The notes under the pieces: model-generated
Seen by the model: only the letters and a program-made list of their open reading frames with translations
Database searches by the model: none
Told to the model about the DNA's origin: nothing
Assembly (NCBI RefSeq): GCF_016863315.1
Contig: NZ_BOOQ01000047.1
Coordinates: 47,400-111,399, forward strand
Origin: Planotetraspora silvatica
GTDB taxonomy: Bacteria; Actinomycetota; Actinomycetes; Streptosporangiales; Streptosporangiaceae
Reading direction: 5' to 3'
DNA length: 64,000 nucleotides
Translations under genes and position numbers: made by a program
Part shown: positions 35,863 to 45,609 of the stretch, one piece after another
Layout: each line of letters starts with the position of its first letter
Numbering within the stretch: the stretch's first letter is position 1

Positions 35863-37047
35863 TCACGCGGTGCGCAGCGCCTCGGTCGGCGCCAGCCGCG
35901 CGGCGCGCAGTGCCGGGTAGACCCCGGCCACCGCGCCGATGACCACCGCGGCGGCCAGCCCGGCCGCCACCGCCAGCGGCGGGATCAGCGGTTGCCAGCC
36001 GTGCCGGTACGCCAGCGCGTGGGTGACCGCGGTGCCGGCCAGAACACCGACCGTGCCGCCGGCGGCGCCGAGCACCAGGGACTCCACCAGGAACTGCACC
36101 GCGACGTGGCCTCGGGTGGCGCCGAGCGCCCGGCGCAGCCCGATCTCGCCGCGCCGTTCCAGCACCGAGATCACCATGACGTTGGCGATGCCGATGCCGC
36201 CGACCAGCAGCGCCACCGCGCCCAGGCCGAGGAACAGCGCGGTGCCTGCGTCGGCCGCGGCGAGGCGGGCGACCAGCGCCTCCGCCGGCTGGCTGACCGT
36301 GACCTGGGACGGGTTCTGCGGGTTGGTGGCCCGGGCCAGCATCCCGCGTACCTCGGTCGTCCGCGCCACCTCGGTCCGCACGTAGATGCGGGTCGGGTGC
36401 CCGTCGTAGCCGAGCCGGTCGGCGGCGACCGCCAGGCCGACCAGCGCCGAGCTGTCGATCTCCGGGGCCAGCTCGACCGGGCGGAGGATGCCGACGACGG
36501 CGTACCATGCGCTGCCGACCGAGACGCGCGGGTCGCCGGCCAGGTCCGCAATGCCGAGTGCCTGGGCGGCCCGGTGCCCGAGTACCATCGCCGGGTACCG
36601 CGCGGTGGCCTCGGTCAGGAACGTGCCGGCGGCCAACTGACCGTCCAGTGTGGACAGCAACGCGGTGTCGGCCGCGCGGATGCCCACGCCGCCGGTGGTG
36701 TCCAGTTCGGACCGGGCCGCGACGGGGCCGTGCAGGTCGGCGGTCGCGCTGGCGGCGAGCACCCCCTCGGTACCGGCGATCACGCCGGTCGCGGTCGCCG
36801 GCAGGGGCACCTCCGAGCCGGCCAGGCTCTGCCCGCTGACCACGGTCAGCAGGTTGGTGCCGAGCCGGTCGATGCGGGCCAGCAGGTCTGCCTGGCTGGA
36901 GCGGGTGATGCCGAGCACGGAGACCACTGCGGCGATGCCGATGGCCACCCCGAGCATCGACAGCACCGCCCGGACGCGGCGGCTGCGCAGCCCCACGGTG
37001 CCGACCGCGAGCAGGTCGGCGGCGCGCAGCCGGGACCGCGGCGTCAT
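35863..37047 (-). CDS. MacB-like ABC transporter permease
   Basis: A 394-aa protein with the MacB/FtsX layout: one N-terminal membrane helix ([20 protein letters not shown]), a ~220-residue external domain and three C-terminal helices around [20 protein letters not shown], a family hallmark. It overlaps the ATPase gene by four bases (37044-37047). With the adaptor and ATPase it forms a MacAB-type system, which by family exports peptides or lipoproteins or acts mechanically on the periplasmic side. Confidence 0.92.
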   Translation of the reverse strand: MTPRSRLRAADLLAVGTVGLRSRRVRAVLSMLGVAIGIAAVVSVLGITRSSQADLLARIDRLGTNLLTVVSGQSLAGSEVPLPATATGVIAGTEGVLAASATADLHGPVAARSELDTTGGVGIRAADTALLSTLDGQLAAGTFLTEATARYPAMVLGHRAAQALGIADLAGDPRVSVGSAWYAVVGILRPVELAPEIDSSALVGLAVAADRLGYDGHPTRIYVRTEVARTTEVRGMLARATNPQNPSQVTVSQPAEALVARLAAADAGTALFLGLGAVALLVGGIGIANVMVISVLERRGEIGLRRALGATRGHVAVQFLVESLVLGAAGGTVGVLAGTAVTHALAYRHGWQPLIPPLAVAAGLAAAVVIGAVAGVYPALRAARLAPTEALRTA

Positions 37048-37730
37048 GCCGGGCCGCCGCTGTCGTGCACGACCAGGCCGTCGCGTAGCTCCACCCGCCG
37101 GTTGCCGGCCGCGGCCACCTCGGCGTCGTGGGTGATCATCACGATCGTGGTACCGCTGGCGTTCAGCTCGCGCAGTAGGTCGAGGATGGCGGCGCCGGTG
37201 ACGGTGTCCAGGTTGCCGGTGGGTTCGTCGGCGAACAGCACCGCCGGTCGGCCGACGAGTGCCCGGGCGATCGCCACCCGCTGCTGCTCGCCGCCGGAGA
37301 GCCGGCCGGCCGGTTGCCGGGCGCGGTGCCCGAGGCCGACCCGGTCCAGCGCGGCCGCCGCCGCCTGCCGCCGCTGCTTTGCCGGCACGCCCCGGTACAG
37401 CAGCCCGGTGGCGACGTTGTCCAGCGCGGTGAGGTGTTCGAGCAGGAAGAAGCGCTGGAACACCGCTCCCAGCCGGTGCGCGCGGACCCCGGATACACCG
37501 CGGTCGGACAGCCGCTCGATCGGCTCGCCAGCGATCCGCACCGAACCGCCGGTCGGCCGGTCCAGCCCAGCGGCGAGGTTGAGCAGCGTGGTCTTGCCGG
37601 AGCCGGACGGGCCGACCACGGCCACCAGCTCTCCACTGTGGATGGTGAGGGTGATGCCGGCGACCGAGGTCACCGGCGGCGTGCCCGGGTGGATCTTCCG
37701 GACGTCGCGCAGCTCCAGGACCGGGGTCAT
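37044..37730 (-). CDS. ABC transporter ATPase (MacB/LolD type)
   Basis: A 228-aa ATPase with Walker [13 protein letters not shown], signature [15 protein letters not shown] and Walker [14 protein letters not shown]. This set is typical of the LolD/MacB subfamily that pairs with FtsX-like permeases. Four-base overlaps join it to the adaptor and permease genes. Confidence 0.95.
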   Translation of the reverse strand: MTPVLELRDVRKIHPGTPPVTSVAGITLTIHSGELVAVVGPSGSGKTTLLNLAAGLDRPTGGSVRIAGEPIERLSDRGVSGVRAHRLGAVFQRFFLLEHLTALDNVATGLLYRGVPAKQRRQAAAAALDRVGLGHRARQPAGRLSGGEQQRVAIARALVGRPAVLFADEPTGNLDTVTGAAILDLLRELNASGTTIVMITHDAEVAAAGNRRVELRDGLVVHDSGGPA

Positions 37731-38815
37731 CGCGCCGGCACCTCCACCAGCTGGCCCGGCGTCAGCGCGCCGGTCACCTCCACGGTGCCGGCGACCTCGT
37801 CGTACAGGCCCGGCCGCACCTCGACGTAGTCCCCTGTGGACAGCCGCACCCGGAAGCCGCCGCCGGGCTTCGGGGTCAACGCGGCCAGCGGAACCAATAG
37901 CACGTTCTGCTTCGTCGCCGAGCTGACCAGCAGGCCGACCGGTGCCTGGTCCAGATCGGCCGTGCCGGGCGGCAATGTCAGCTTCACGGTCACCTGCACG
38001 GTGGCGACGCCGGGTTGGCCGTTCTGGTCCTGCTGCGTGGTGGCGACCCGGCTCATCCGCACCAGCGTGCCGGGGACCGGTGCCGCGCCGGCCACGGTTA
38101 CCTGCACGGCGTCACCGGGGTGCAGCGAGCCACTGCGCCCGGTCGGGATGTCGGCGGTCACCACCCGGTGGGTGGAGGTGGCGGTCAGAACCGGCATCCC
38201 GGGGCCGACCCGCGTGCCGACCGCCGCCTGCGGCTGGGCGATCCGCAGCGCGCCGGGCGCGAACACCACCGCGCCCAGCGGCAGCGCGCCGGTGCGCTGC
38301 GCGGCCGGCAGGCCCCACTTCGCCTGCCACCGGCGCACGGCCGCCGCGGTGGCCGCGGTGAACGTCTCGTCCACCGTGATGTAGCGCCCAGGGTCCAGGC
38401 CGAGCGCGACGATGTTCTTCTCCAGCTGCCGCACGTCCGGCCCGGCCGTCATCCCCGGCCGCAGGTCCCGGTACGCAGGGAGCGCCCCATACAGCAGCCG
38501 CACCGGCTGGTTCGCCACCGCGTACAGAGCGGCGCCCCGGGTGACCGTCGAACCCGCCTCGGCGAGCGCGGTGAGGATGCCGGCCGCGGCCTGGTGCGCC
38601 ACCGGGTAGCTGCCGTCGAAGCCGAGCGTGCCGGCGAACCGCACCCGCTCGACGACCATCCCCCGAGTGACCGGCGCGGTGCCGGTCGACACCTGCGGTG
38701 CGGGCGGCGCCGACGGCGGCCGCCCCAGCACCGCCATCGCGGCGCCGGCCAACCCGACCCCGAGCACCACCACCACCGCGATGGTCCCCACCCGTCGACC
38801 CCAGGGCGCGCTCAT
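37727..38815 (-). CDS. MacA-like adaptor with a peptidoglycan-binding-like domain
   Basis: A 362-aa protein from the ATG at 38815, which overlaps the lipoprotein stop by four bases. An N-terminal membrane segment ([20 protein letters not shown]) anchors it outside the cell. A segment resembling PG_binding_1 ([16 protein letters not shown] ... [11 protein letters not shown]) lies between the two halves of an HlyD/MacA-type beta-barrel/lipoyl fold. Actinobacterial MacA-like adaptors of this kind link an FtsX-type transporter to the wall layer. Confidence 0.88.
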   Translation of the reverse strand: MSAPWGRRVGTIAVVVVLGVGLAGAAMAVLGRPPSAPPAPQVSTGTAPVTRGMVVERVRFAGTLGFDGSYPVAHQAAAGILTALAEAGSTVTRGAALYAVANQPVRLLYGALPAYRDLRPGMTAGPDVRQLEKNIVALGLDPGRYITVDETFTAATAAAVRRWQAKWGLPAAQRTGALPLGAVVFAPGALRIAQPQAAVGTRVGPGMPVLTATSTHRVVTADIPTGRSGSLHPGDAVQVTVAGAAPVPGTLVRMSRVATTQQDQNGQPGVATVQVTVKLTLPPGTADLDQAPVGLLVSSATKQNVLLVPLAALTPKPGGGFRVRLSTGDYVEVRPGLYDEVAGTVEVTGALTPGQLVEVPAR

Positions 38816-39375
38816 GACCGTTCCATTCCGCCGTTCCAGTACTGCTCGCACGCCTGCCACGCGGCGACGATCCGGGCCGACTTGCCCTCCTTGATGGCAG
38901 CGTTGTCGAGCGGGAACGAGCCATCTGGCTTGGGATCGGGCCACTCCGACACGCCGTGCTCACGTATGCACCGGGACCACTCCCGCAACACCGGCACGTC
39001 CTCCGCGGTCGGCTTGCGCTGCTGGTCGCCGTCCTGCCCCGGCTTTTCGAAGACGGACGCCGGCAGCCGCTCCTGGATCGACTTGCACGCCTCCGCGGCC
39101 GCGGCCAAGTTTCGCTTGGTGGCCTCGTCGACGGTGGTCTCGTCGGGCAGGACCACGCGCCCGTTCTCCGCCTTCACATCGGGCAGGCCCGGCGCCCCGT
39201 TGCTGCGGATGCACTGGACCAGCTCGTTCACGACGGATTGAATCTGGGCGTCGGTCAGCGTCGACGAGGCGGACGGGGCGGCACCACCGCCGCCGCCGGA
39301 GCCGCATCCGCCGAGCGCGAGACCGGCCGACAGCATGGCTGCCACCCAGTACCGATGCATGATCTTGAATTGCAA
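38812..39375 (-). CDS. Hypothetical lipoprotein, first gene of the exporter operon
   Basis: A 187-aa protein. The TTG at 39375 has GGAGG five bases upstream; an ATG at 39360 lies five codons in. A signal peptide ends in the lipobox ALGGC. The mature part has four cysteines (CIRSNG, ACKSIQ, CIREHG, ACEQYW) in two similar halves, suggesting paired disulphides and an internal duplication. Such small lipoproteins often accompany MacAB-like operons in actinobacteria; they may sense or capture the exported compound. Confidence 0.8.
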   Translation of the reverse strand: MQFKIMHRYWVAAMLSAGLALGGCGSGGGGGAAPSASSTLTDAQIQSVVNELVQCIRSNGAPGLPDVKAENGRVVLPDETTVDEATKRNLAAAAEACKSIQERLPASVFEKPGQDGDQQRKPTAEDVPVLREWSRCIREHGVSEWPDPKPDGSFPLDNAAIKEGKSARIVAAWQACEQYWNGGMERS

Positions 39376-39630
39376 GATGCCTCCTCGGGAGCCGTTGGCC
39401 ACGGGTGTCTGCACCACCGACGCTCCCAGCTCCCGCCGGCCGCGGCATCGCCGCGCGGTGGCGCCCCGCTCCCCCTTTGGGGGTACTGCGGCCGCCACGA
39501 AGGAGGGGGTCAGCCGAGCGCCATCGGCTTCGCCTCGCGGTAGTAGCGCCTCTGTTAGGAACTCTCAAGGCATGATTCGCACCAAGATCAAACGTCCGCT
39601 TCTGCCGCGAGTCGCACCCCCGGCCCCATT

Positions 39631-39687
39631 CCGGATTGATCATGTCGACCATCAACCGAGGCCGCAGTGTCAAGCATCAGCCGAGGT
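39631..39687 (-). repeat. Right inverted repeat of the exporter island
   Basis: On the bottom strand it begins ACCTCGGCTGATGCTTGAC and runs to ACATGATCA; partner of 32856-32909. Confidence 0.65.
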
Positions 39688-40000
39688 AGGACAGGACCTG
39701 TGGACCTGCCGGATGAGAATTTTCTCTACGCCTTTAAAGCGGCCCGCCTACGGCGGCCCGCACGCGCGTCGGTCGGCCAGCCGGCCGGGCATGCGGCTCT
39801 TCGGCCGATCCCGGCCGGCGCCGCCCACGCGCTCACACCCACCAAGGTGATGCTCGCCAGTCGAGCGAAACACCACACCGAGGGTGAGGGCGACGACGGT
39901 CCAGCGCGCCGGAGTCCGGAGGGCGAGAACCCTCAAGGGGCTCTGCCCCCTGCACCCCCGGCCCTCCTCAGAGATGGGCCGAAATGGCCCGGGTAGGTGA
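39688..40000. other. Gap between the exporter island and the small IR element
   Basis: About 310 bases with G/C-rich stem-forming stretches near 39900-39990. No supported gene. Confidence 0.4.
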
Positions 40001-40182
40001 GGTCGTCTCCTCGTCAGCCCCCTCGAAGGGATGCCAGACCAGCCGCCCAAGGTCTAGCCGTCGAATGCGGGCAGGACAACCAGCAGGCGAGGAAGGTCAC
40101 CGGGAGCATGTACACGCGATCGACGGCTTGACCCCAGACGGCCGGCCCGGCATGGCTACGCCTGCCTGACGAGGAGACGACC
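40001..40182. repeat. 182-bp segment with perfect 16-bp inverted ends
   Basis: GGTCGTCTCCTCGTCA at 40001-40016 is the exact reverse complement of 40167-40182. The inside has no coding sense. Size and ends suit a MITE-like element, but I see no target-site duplication. Confidence 0.45.
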
Positions 40183-40227
40183 ACATCATCTGCTCTAAGT
40201 CTGAGTTGGCGTGAACTAATCCTCTGC

Positions 40228-41904
40228 CTATCGGCGAGGCTTGGTTGGCACATTCCATTCCGATTGATCGTGTTTCTTGATAGCCAAGGCATAGTGATAA
40301 GCAGGATGAATATAGAAGGACTTGATCTCACTAATGGATTGTAGGCTGTCTGCTAGCCCCGGTACGTCATGAGAGAACGTGACGGTTTCTCCGGGGCCTT
40401 TGGCGAGGCCGATGAATCCGATGTCGTAGAAGAGCTTAACTAGAGGCTGATATAGATCTGTCCAGCTTAAGGTCTCTGAAGCGCCCCACATTGCCTCGGA
40501 AAGGGCGGTTAGCCATCGAACGCCTTCGAAATCCCGGTCGGCGAGCAGGATCATGACCTCGTCGAGGAGTTCGGCCAGTCGTGTGTTGTCGAGAGGGAGA
40601 TCGACCTGTTTAAAGACGGCCAAGGCCTTTTGTATGTCTGGATAAGTCGGCTTCCACTCATCACGCAGTGCTAGTAGTCGCTTCTCCGAATAGGCGCGCT
40701 CTGCGAGATGCACGTCATTCCATGAGAGTTTCTCTTTTCCGAAGGTTAATGCAAAGCATTCATTGAAGAATGAGATGCTGTCGCGAGGTCGCATTAATGT
40801 CCGACAGAAAATATAGTGAAGCGCGTCGCCTCGTGTTTTGTTGGGGGTCGGTAATAAGTCCCGAACGCCAGAGATCGACAAGCCGGCATTCTTTCCAGCG
40901 ATTCGGGCGCGCTCGTCGAGCATCTCCTCTAGATCTTGGCTACCCCAACGCATCTGGAGAACTAGTGAGCGGAACTTCTCTTCCTGCCCGCCGGTTCTTC
41001 TCCCGAAGTCGAGTTCGCGGAAGATGTTCGTACGCAGTGCCACCAGTACTTTCAGGTGTCTAACTCGCTTAAGGTCGAGAACCGTTCTGAATAGACATCT
41101 GATAAGGTCATTGGTAATTCGTTCGTCAACCCAATCGCGGTCGAGATCATCGATTACTACCCACGTCTGATGCTGTGGAGAGTCGAGAATATCCTCGTCC
41201 AAGACGTTGAGCATCTTGTTGAGGCGAGGGAGTTGTGTATCGTTCACGATCCTTTGAAATCGATCCGCTTGCTCTCCGCGAGACTCGTTGGCTACCGTTG
41301 TCCCGGTTCCAGCATTTGCTTCTAGTGATGATTTCGATACGCTTAGATTAGCTTTCGTGGCCGCGTCGATTCGCTGCTCGAATTTTTGCGTGATCTCCCG
41401 AACTCTTTCGTCGGTCTCACACCAAAATTTTTCGCCAAATTCGTCCAGATATTCTAGAGCTGCCCGCTTGCCAGGATCTCTTTTTATTTTCTCGCGGAGA
41501 TTCGACAAGAAGTTCTGCTTGGCTGCCGGAGTGTCTACTTTGTATCTGTGGCGTATCAATTCGACAAGAAGTACATGCTTCCATAGTGCAATGAAAAGTA
41601 GATCAAGATTAACGTCTAAGGAGTCAAGGTGGCGCATTACCTGGAGGTCGACAATGTATGGAAGAGAGAGATCTTCGGGAGTGATCCGAATGACCTTGCC
41701 AGGGTATGCATCCTCGAGATGTTGTAATGCGGCAGACTTACCGCTCCCGGTACGCCCAATAAGAAAGCATCGGGGATCGAGTTTCGATGTGATTGCCGAA
41801 TAATCTCCTGTCTCATAGAAAGCAAGTTCCAGTAGTGGATCGGCCTCCGCTTGCTCGCCCCCTAGGTTGAAGTTACTTCTGATGCGGCGGGATTTGTTTG
41901 GCAT
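40228..41904 (-). CDS. Sll1717-family P-loop ATPase (KAP-like)
   Basis: A 558-aa protein; the ATG at 41904 has AAAGGA about 6 bases upstream. The P-loop is LIGRTGSGKSAAL near residue 50, with Walker B WVVIDDLDRDW around residue 285. The C-terminal third is helical. It matches the bacterial P-loop ATPases named after Sll1717, distant KAP/STAND-like NTPases found in defence and mobile regions. The DNA is clearly AT-richer than its neighbours (codons such as AAT, ATT and GAT), a sign of recent transfer from a lower-GC source. A role in phage defence is plausible but unproven. Confidence 0.75.
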   Translation of the reverse strand: MPNKSRRIRSNFNLGGEQAEADPLLELAFYETGDYSAITSKLDPRCFLIGRTGSGKSAALQHLEDAYPGKVIRITPEDLSLPYIVDLQVMRHLDSLDVNLDLLFIALWKHVLLVELIRHRYKVDTPAAKQNFLSNLREKIKRDPGKRAALEYLDEFGEKFWCETDERVREITQKFEQRIDAATKANLSVSKSSLEANAGTGTTVANESRGEQADRFQRIVNDTQLPRLNKMLNVLDEDILDSPQHQTWVVIDDLDRDWVDERITNDLIRCLFRTVLDLKRVRHLKVLVALRTNIFRELDFGRRTGGQEEKFRSLVLQMRWGSQDLEEMLDERARIAGKNAGLSISGVRDLLPTPNKTRGDALHYIFCRTLMRPRDSISFFNECFALTFGKEKLSWNDVHLAERAYSEKRLLALRDEWKPTYPDIQKALAVFKQVDLPLDNTRLAELLDEVMILLADRDFEGVRWLTALSEAMWGASETLSWTDLYQPLVKLFYDIGFIGLAKGPGETVTFSHDVPGLADSLQSISEIKSFYIHPAYHYALAIKKHDQSEWNVPTKPRR

Positions 41905-42496
41905 ATGGATCCTTTTCGGCTGTCCCAAATGGTTATTTCGGGCACTGGTGTCACTCGTTGCTGGATAAGTAAGTGACTCTAACCAAGGATTGGAACCATA
42001 TGTACAGATTTCGAAATGCTGCTGCATGTTGCCGCGTGCCGAGTCATGTTCCGCCGGGTGATGCAGACTCGCTGGCAAGGACGTATGCGGTCGCGCCCAA
42101 GAAGTACGCCAGCCGTCCAAGCCAGGCACTCGATGACGGGGGGCTTCCCGAGGCGTAGGTCTTCGCGACTCACCCTCAGGTCACCGTCTTGCTGGCCGTG
42201 TGGGACGCCCTCATAGGCATGAGGAGCACTTTGTCGCCCACTGCAATGACGGCAGAGCGCGTCGCCCCGCCCGCCGGCGGGCTGATGGACATCTTTTAGA
42301 AGATGCGCATGTCGGGAGGGCGGGTGGCGATCATCACGAACAGGATGGCCGACAAGCGACTCGGGAAGATTCAACAGACTTGCTTGGTCGTACGGCGGTC
42401 AATCTGCGTTCGTTGACCCGGTAGTCGGGCAGGGCCTACGGGCACCCGCAGCTAAGCGATTACCGTTTTGGGGAGCCTGCGCGAGACACTCCAACA
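41905..42496. other. Intergenic gap between divergent genes
   Basis: About 590 bases between the Sll1717-like and AbiTii starts, so promoters for both must lie here. No supported gene or repeat. Confidence 0.4.
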
Positions 42497-43339
42497 GTGT
42501 CAAAGACGACCGACTCCCTCCTCGACAAGATCGAGCATGCGGCGCTTGATCCCACTGTGGCGTTGTCCGACGCCCTGCGCCTCTGCATCACCCTGGGAGG
42601 CCGACTCGGATCCAGCGCCCTTCGTGACTGGGCGACGAATGAGCTAAACGGCTATCGAGCCGGTGCTGAGGTCCCCGACTACCGCACCGTTCCGGCTGCG
42701 TTGTACCTGGAGATTACGAACAAATACGGCGTGAACGGCCACAATCAGCAGATAAGTCCCGAGATGCTTCGGCGGGAGCTTCCTGAAGACGTCTGGGCGG
42801 GAATTCGGGAGGAAGTACGGTTCGCTGAGCCGATCAAGGAGCTTGAGGAGCACGGTGCTGGCACGGATCGACTTCGCATTAGCTATAGCAACTCCCAGGC
42901 CATCGCCGCGCATCTCACGCGACGGAAGCAGGAGCAGGACCCGCTGGCATACCGACACACTGTGGTCGCGGGCATCTTCTGGAGCGTGACACCGGCAACT
43001 CTGCGAGGTGTCGTCGACCAGATTCGTACCGCCCTGGTGGTGCTCATCGCCGAGTTGCGCGAGAAGCATGAGCATGCCTCCGCCCTTTCTGCTCGGCAGG
43101 CAGACGAGGCCCTGGAGAAGGCTGTGCCGGGAGTCCATATTCACGACAGCCCTGGGACGATCGTTAACATCACGCAAGGCGACGCGGGCGGGATAACGAA
43201 CACTATGAACCCAGCCGCGGAGCCGAAGAAGGGTCGGTTCTGGCCCGTCGTGGGCTGGACTCTCGCCTTCGTTGCCACAGCGATCGGCACGTATGCCGGG
43301 TTGGGTCAGTGGCTTGGTTGGCCAGCTCCGTGGAAGTAG
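42497..43339 (+). CDS. AbiTii-domain protein, putative abortive-infection effector
   Basis: A 280-aa protein with a GTG start. The N-terminal ~90 residues (LLDKIEHAALD ... DALRLCITLG ... LRDWATNELNGY) fit the AbiTii domain of predicted abortive-infection systems. A central helical region follows. Near the C-terminus is a segment VHIHDSPGTIVNITQGD and then one membrane helix (VVGWTLAFVATAIGTYAG) with little after it, so it may act at the membrane. It converges with the Ser/Thr kinase gene 80 bases away. Confidence 0.75.
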   Translation: MSKTTDSLLDKIEHAALDPTVALSDALRLCITLGGRLGSSALRDWATNELNGYRAGAEVPDYRTVPAALYLEITNKYGVNGHNQQISPEMLRRELPEDVWAGIREEVRFAEPIKELEEHGAGTDRLRISYSNSQAIAAHLTRRKQEQDPLAYRHTVVAGIFWSVTPATLRGVVDQIRTALVVLIAELREKHEHASALSARQADEALEKAVPGVHIHDSPGTIVNITQGDAGGITNTMNPAAEPKKGRFWPVVGWTLAFVATAIGTYAGLGQWLGWPAPWK

Positions 43340-43419
43340 GGGCCGTGTCGAGGTTATTGATGAAGTCGGCCTCGACCTGATCGAGGAAGTTCCGCATCTC
43401 TGGGGTGCTTAGCGGCCAG

Positions 43420-44892
43420 TCAACGCTGCCGCCAACTGCCTTGAGGTGAACGCTCCGGCATGGTGCTGGGGTGGCCAAGCTGTCCTTGCGCCGCGTCTGC
43501 GAACCAGCCGGCCCACCGATTGATGAACTCGTCCACGTCGCCGACGATCAACGGCGTGAACGGCCATGCAACCTGCCATTCCGCCATACCATTCCCGAGT
43601 GCCTTAGCCGACTCCTCGCCTGGATCCATCATGAACGGATCTTGCCGCCCACGCTTTGCGATGAACGGTGAGACCATGAATGCCGTCTCATGCCACTGGT
43701 ACTGGCCTTTGCTCTGGGCGTCGCAGTACCATAGGGAGTGACTGCGGCCTTCGTAGCCGTAGCGGTCGACTGGGAACCGAATCCCAATTGTTGTATTGGC
43801 AACGACATCGAACGACGGTGGCGTCCAGGACCCCCATGGATTCGGTGACGTTATGACTGCAGAGGCGAACTCCAGCTCCGCCTGGTTCAGCCGAATACCC
43901 CACCCTCCGCCGCGCTTCGCCCGCACCTTCGCAGACGGAGCCGCCTCGCTGATCGCTTCTTTGAGCGCATCTGCGATTCTCGCCAAGCTCTTCATCGCAG
44001 CATCGGCGAGCGCGGTTCGTCGCTCGGCCTCGGAGCGAAACTCTGACTCGCGGCGCCCTAATTCGGCGCGGCGTATAGCCTCGGCACGGTTCGCTTCTTC
44101 GAGCTTGGCGAGCCCGGTTGACGGCGCCTTCTCGGTAATTCGTGCTAGGCGGGCCACGACGTTGCTTGGGCTCGGACGCGCTTCAGCGGCCTTGTACAGG
44201 CACTCTTCAATGAGCGCGCCCAGAGGTGCGGGTACTGACGAGAGATGTGCTGGGTCGTCGTGGAGATGCTGTTCGCGGAAGTCATACATGTCAGAACCGG
44301 TGAAGGGCAGCATGCCAGACAGCAATTCATAGGCAATCACACCGAGCGAGTAGATGTCAGTAGTGATCGTCGCACGTTCGTTTCGCCAGCGTTCAGGGCC
44401 GGCGTACGGTGGCGACAAAGCGTACTTGCGCGTGTCAGGCGCTGTAGTAGCTTCGGCATAACGGGAGATGCCGAAGTCGGCCAGACACCACCGCCCATTC
44501 AGGAGAAGGACGTTCTCCGGCTTGAGATCACGGTGGACGACCTTGCCGTCCAGATCCGCAAGCGTCACAGCTATATCTGACAGGATTGCGACGGTGTCGG
44601 CGATGCCGAGTGGGCCGTTGGTTTCATTGAGATGCTGGCGTAGAGACTTCTGCGCCCTGGGCATGATGATCACCCAGGCGTTGTCGGTCTGGCCACTGTC
44701 AATTACCGGAACAACGTTCCGGACGCCGGTGAGTTCAACGAACAGGAGCTCACGCTCGGCACCCGGCGCCATCGGCACAAGCTTTGCGACCGCAGTTTCA
44801 CCCGTGGCTGACATCGCGGCGTAGACCTGGCCGAAACCGCCCCCGCCGATACGCTCACCAAGGATCCATTCTTGCTTGAGTTTCAGGTGCAC
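43420..44892 (-). CDS. Soluble Hanks-type Ser/Thr protein kinase with unique C-terminus
   Basis: A 490-aa protein. Residues ~10-255 are a full protein kinase: the Gly-rich loop GERIGGGGFGQVY, an ATP-binding Lys in AVAKLV, catalytic HRDLKPENV, metal-binding DFG and SPPYAGPERW near the activation segment. There is no membrane helix. Then come a charged coiled coil (EANRAEAIRRAELGRRESEF) and a ~170-residue C-terminal domain of unknown type. Cytoplasmic kinases of this shape occur in defence islands, some as antiphage kinases; the link here rests on the neighbouring AbiTii gene. Confidence 0.88.
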   Translation of the reverse strand: MHLKLKQEWILGERIGGGGFGQVYAAMSATGETAVAKLVPMAPGAERELLFVELTGVRNVVPVIDSGQTDNAWVIIMPRAQKSLRQHLNETNGPLGIADTVAILSDIAVTLADLDGKVVHRDLKPENVLLLNGRWCLADFGISRYAEATTAPDTRKYALSPPYAGPERWRNERATITTDIYSLGVIAYELLSGMLPFTGSDMYDFREQHLHDDPAHLSSVPAPLGALIEECLYKAAEARPSPSNVVARLARITEKAPSTGLAKLEEANRAEAIRRAELGRRESEFRSEAERRTALADAAMKSLARIADALKEAISEAAPSAKVRAKRGGGWGIRLNQAELEFASAVITSPNPWGSWTPPSFDVVANTTIGIRFPVDRYGYEGRSHSLWYCDAQSKGQYQWHETAFMVSPFIAKRGRQDPFMMDPGEESAKALGNGMAEWQVAWPFTPLIVGDVDEFINRWAGWFADAAQGQLGHPSTMPERSPQGSWRQR

Positions 44893-45609
44893 CGGCCTGG
44901 CTCCTTGATCATCATCTTGTCACTCCGCGGATGCAGGCAGCATCGGGGTATCTTGCTGCCGTCTCCTTCGCTCTTGAGGGGGTTCCCGCGAGTCAGCGGC
45001 TCCCGCTCTCGTTATGTGGGGCGGTGAATCAGCCTAGCGGTCTCGACATGCACTGAGGCGGCCATCGGAACCGAGCTCCTCCTGTAGTAGGAGGACATGG
45101 TCGGAGATCCGGGGTATGTGCTGGCTGACAATCCCTCAAAGTGTTCAAAGTTCAGCGGGCTACGATGCTCCGACAAATCGCTACGTCCGCCACTCCGACT
45201 CTGGAAGTCACCTTGGGAACCACCAGGGCAGATAACAACGAACCGAGCCGGACTCATCTGAGTGATCGGTCGTTCGCCGACCTGCGTTGCGAACAGATTC
45301 GTACTGTGCTGGAGATCATTCGGGAACCTTGTAAGCAGGAGGCTTCGCGGAGGGCCGCGCGGAATAGGTGCGGAATGATCTCAAGTGGGCGTCATATGGA
45401 GACGATTGTTTCCGCAGGTCATGTGCTATCAGCCTGAGAGAACGCTCACGCCCTGTAAAACCATCGGCGGCCTACCCAGGTGCAACTCTGGGGGCCGCGA
45501 CGGTGAGGGCTGGGTCAGCGCCTAATGCACGGGAACGTACCCATGGGCCGGAAGCGAGGGCATGGTGGCCGGCCCTTCGCAGGAGTTCGGTAACTGGGAT
45601 CATGAACGT
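44893..45609. other. Intergenic gap of ~700 bases
   Basis: No gene I can support. A 98-codon frame from 45141 lacks a good start site and recognisable motifs. Confidence 0.4.

Larger units (their letters stand above)
32856..39687. mobile_element. Exporter/two-component island bracketed by ~51-bp inverted repeats
   Basis: The left copy (32856-32909, top strand) and right copy (39631-39687, bottom strand) share 42 of 51 positions by eye, including TGATGCTTGAC and ACATGATCA. Each copy also holds two internal TGATG-type subrepeats. Between them lie a broken acetyltransferase gene and a six-gene lipoprotein-adaptor-ABC-two-component operon that looks GC-richer than its surroundings. No transposase is visible inside, so this may be a cassette moved in trans or a decayed transposon. 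Confidence 0.5.

Noticed and set aside
41979..42374. A 131-codon frame upstream of the Sll1717-like gene
   Set aside because: Histidine- and arginine-rich shadow-like composition with no start site; the region more likely holds divergent promoters.
45141..45437. A 98-codon frame in the 44.9-45.6 kb gap
   Set aside because: No recognisable motif, weak start and codon use unlike its neighbours.
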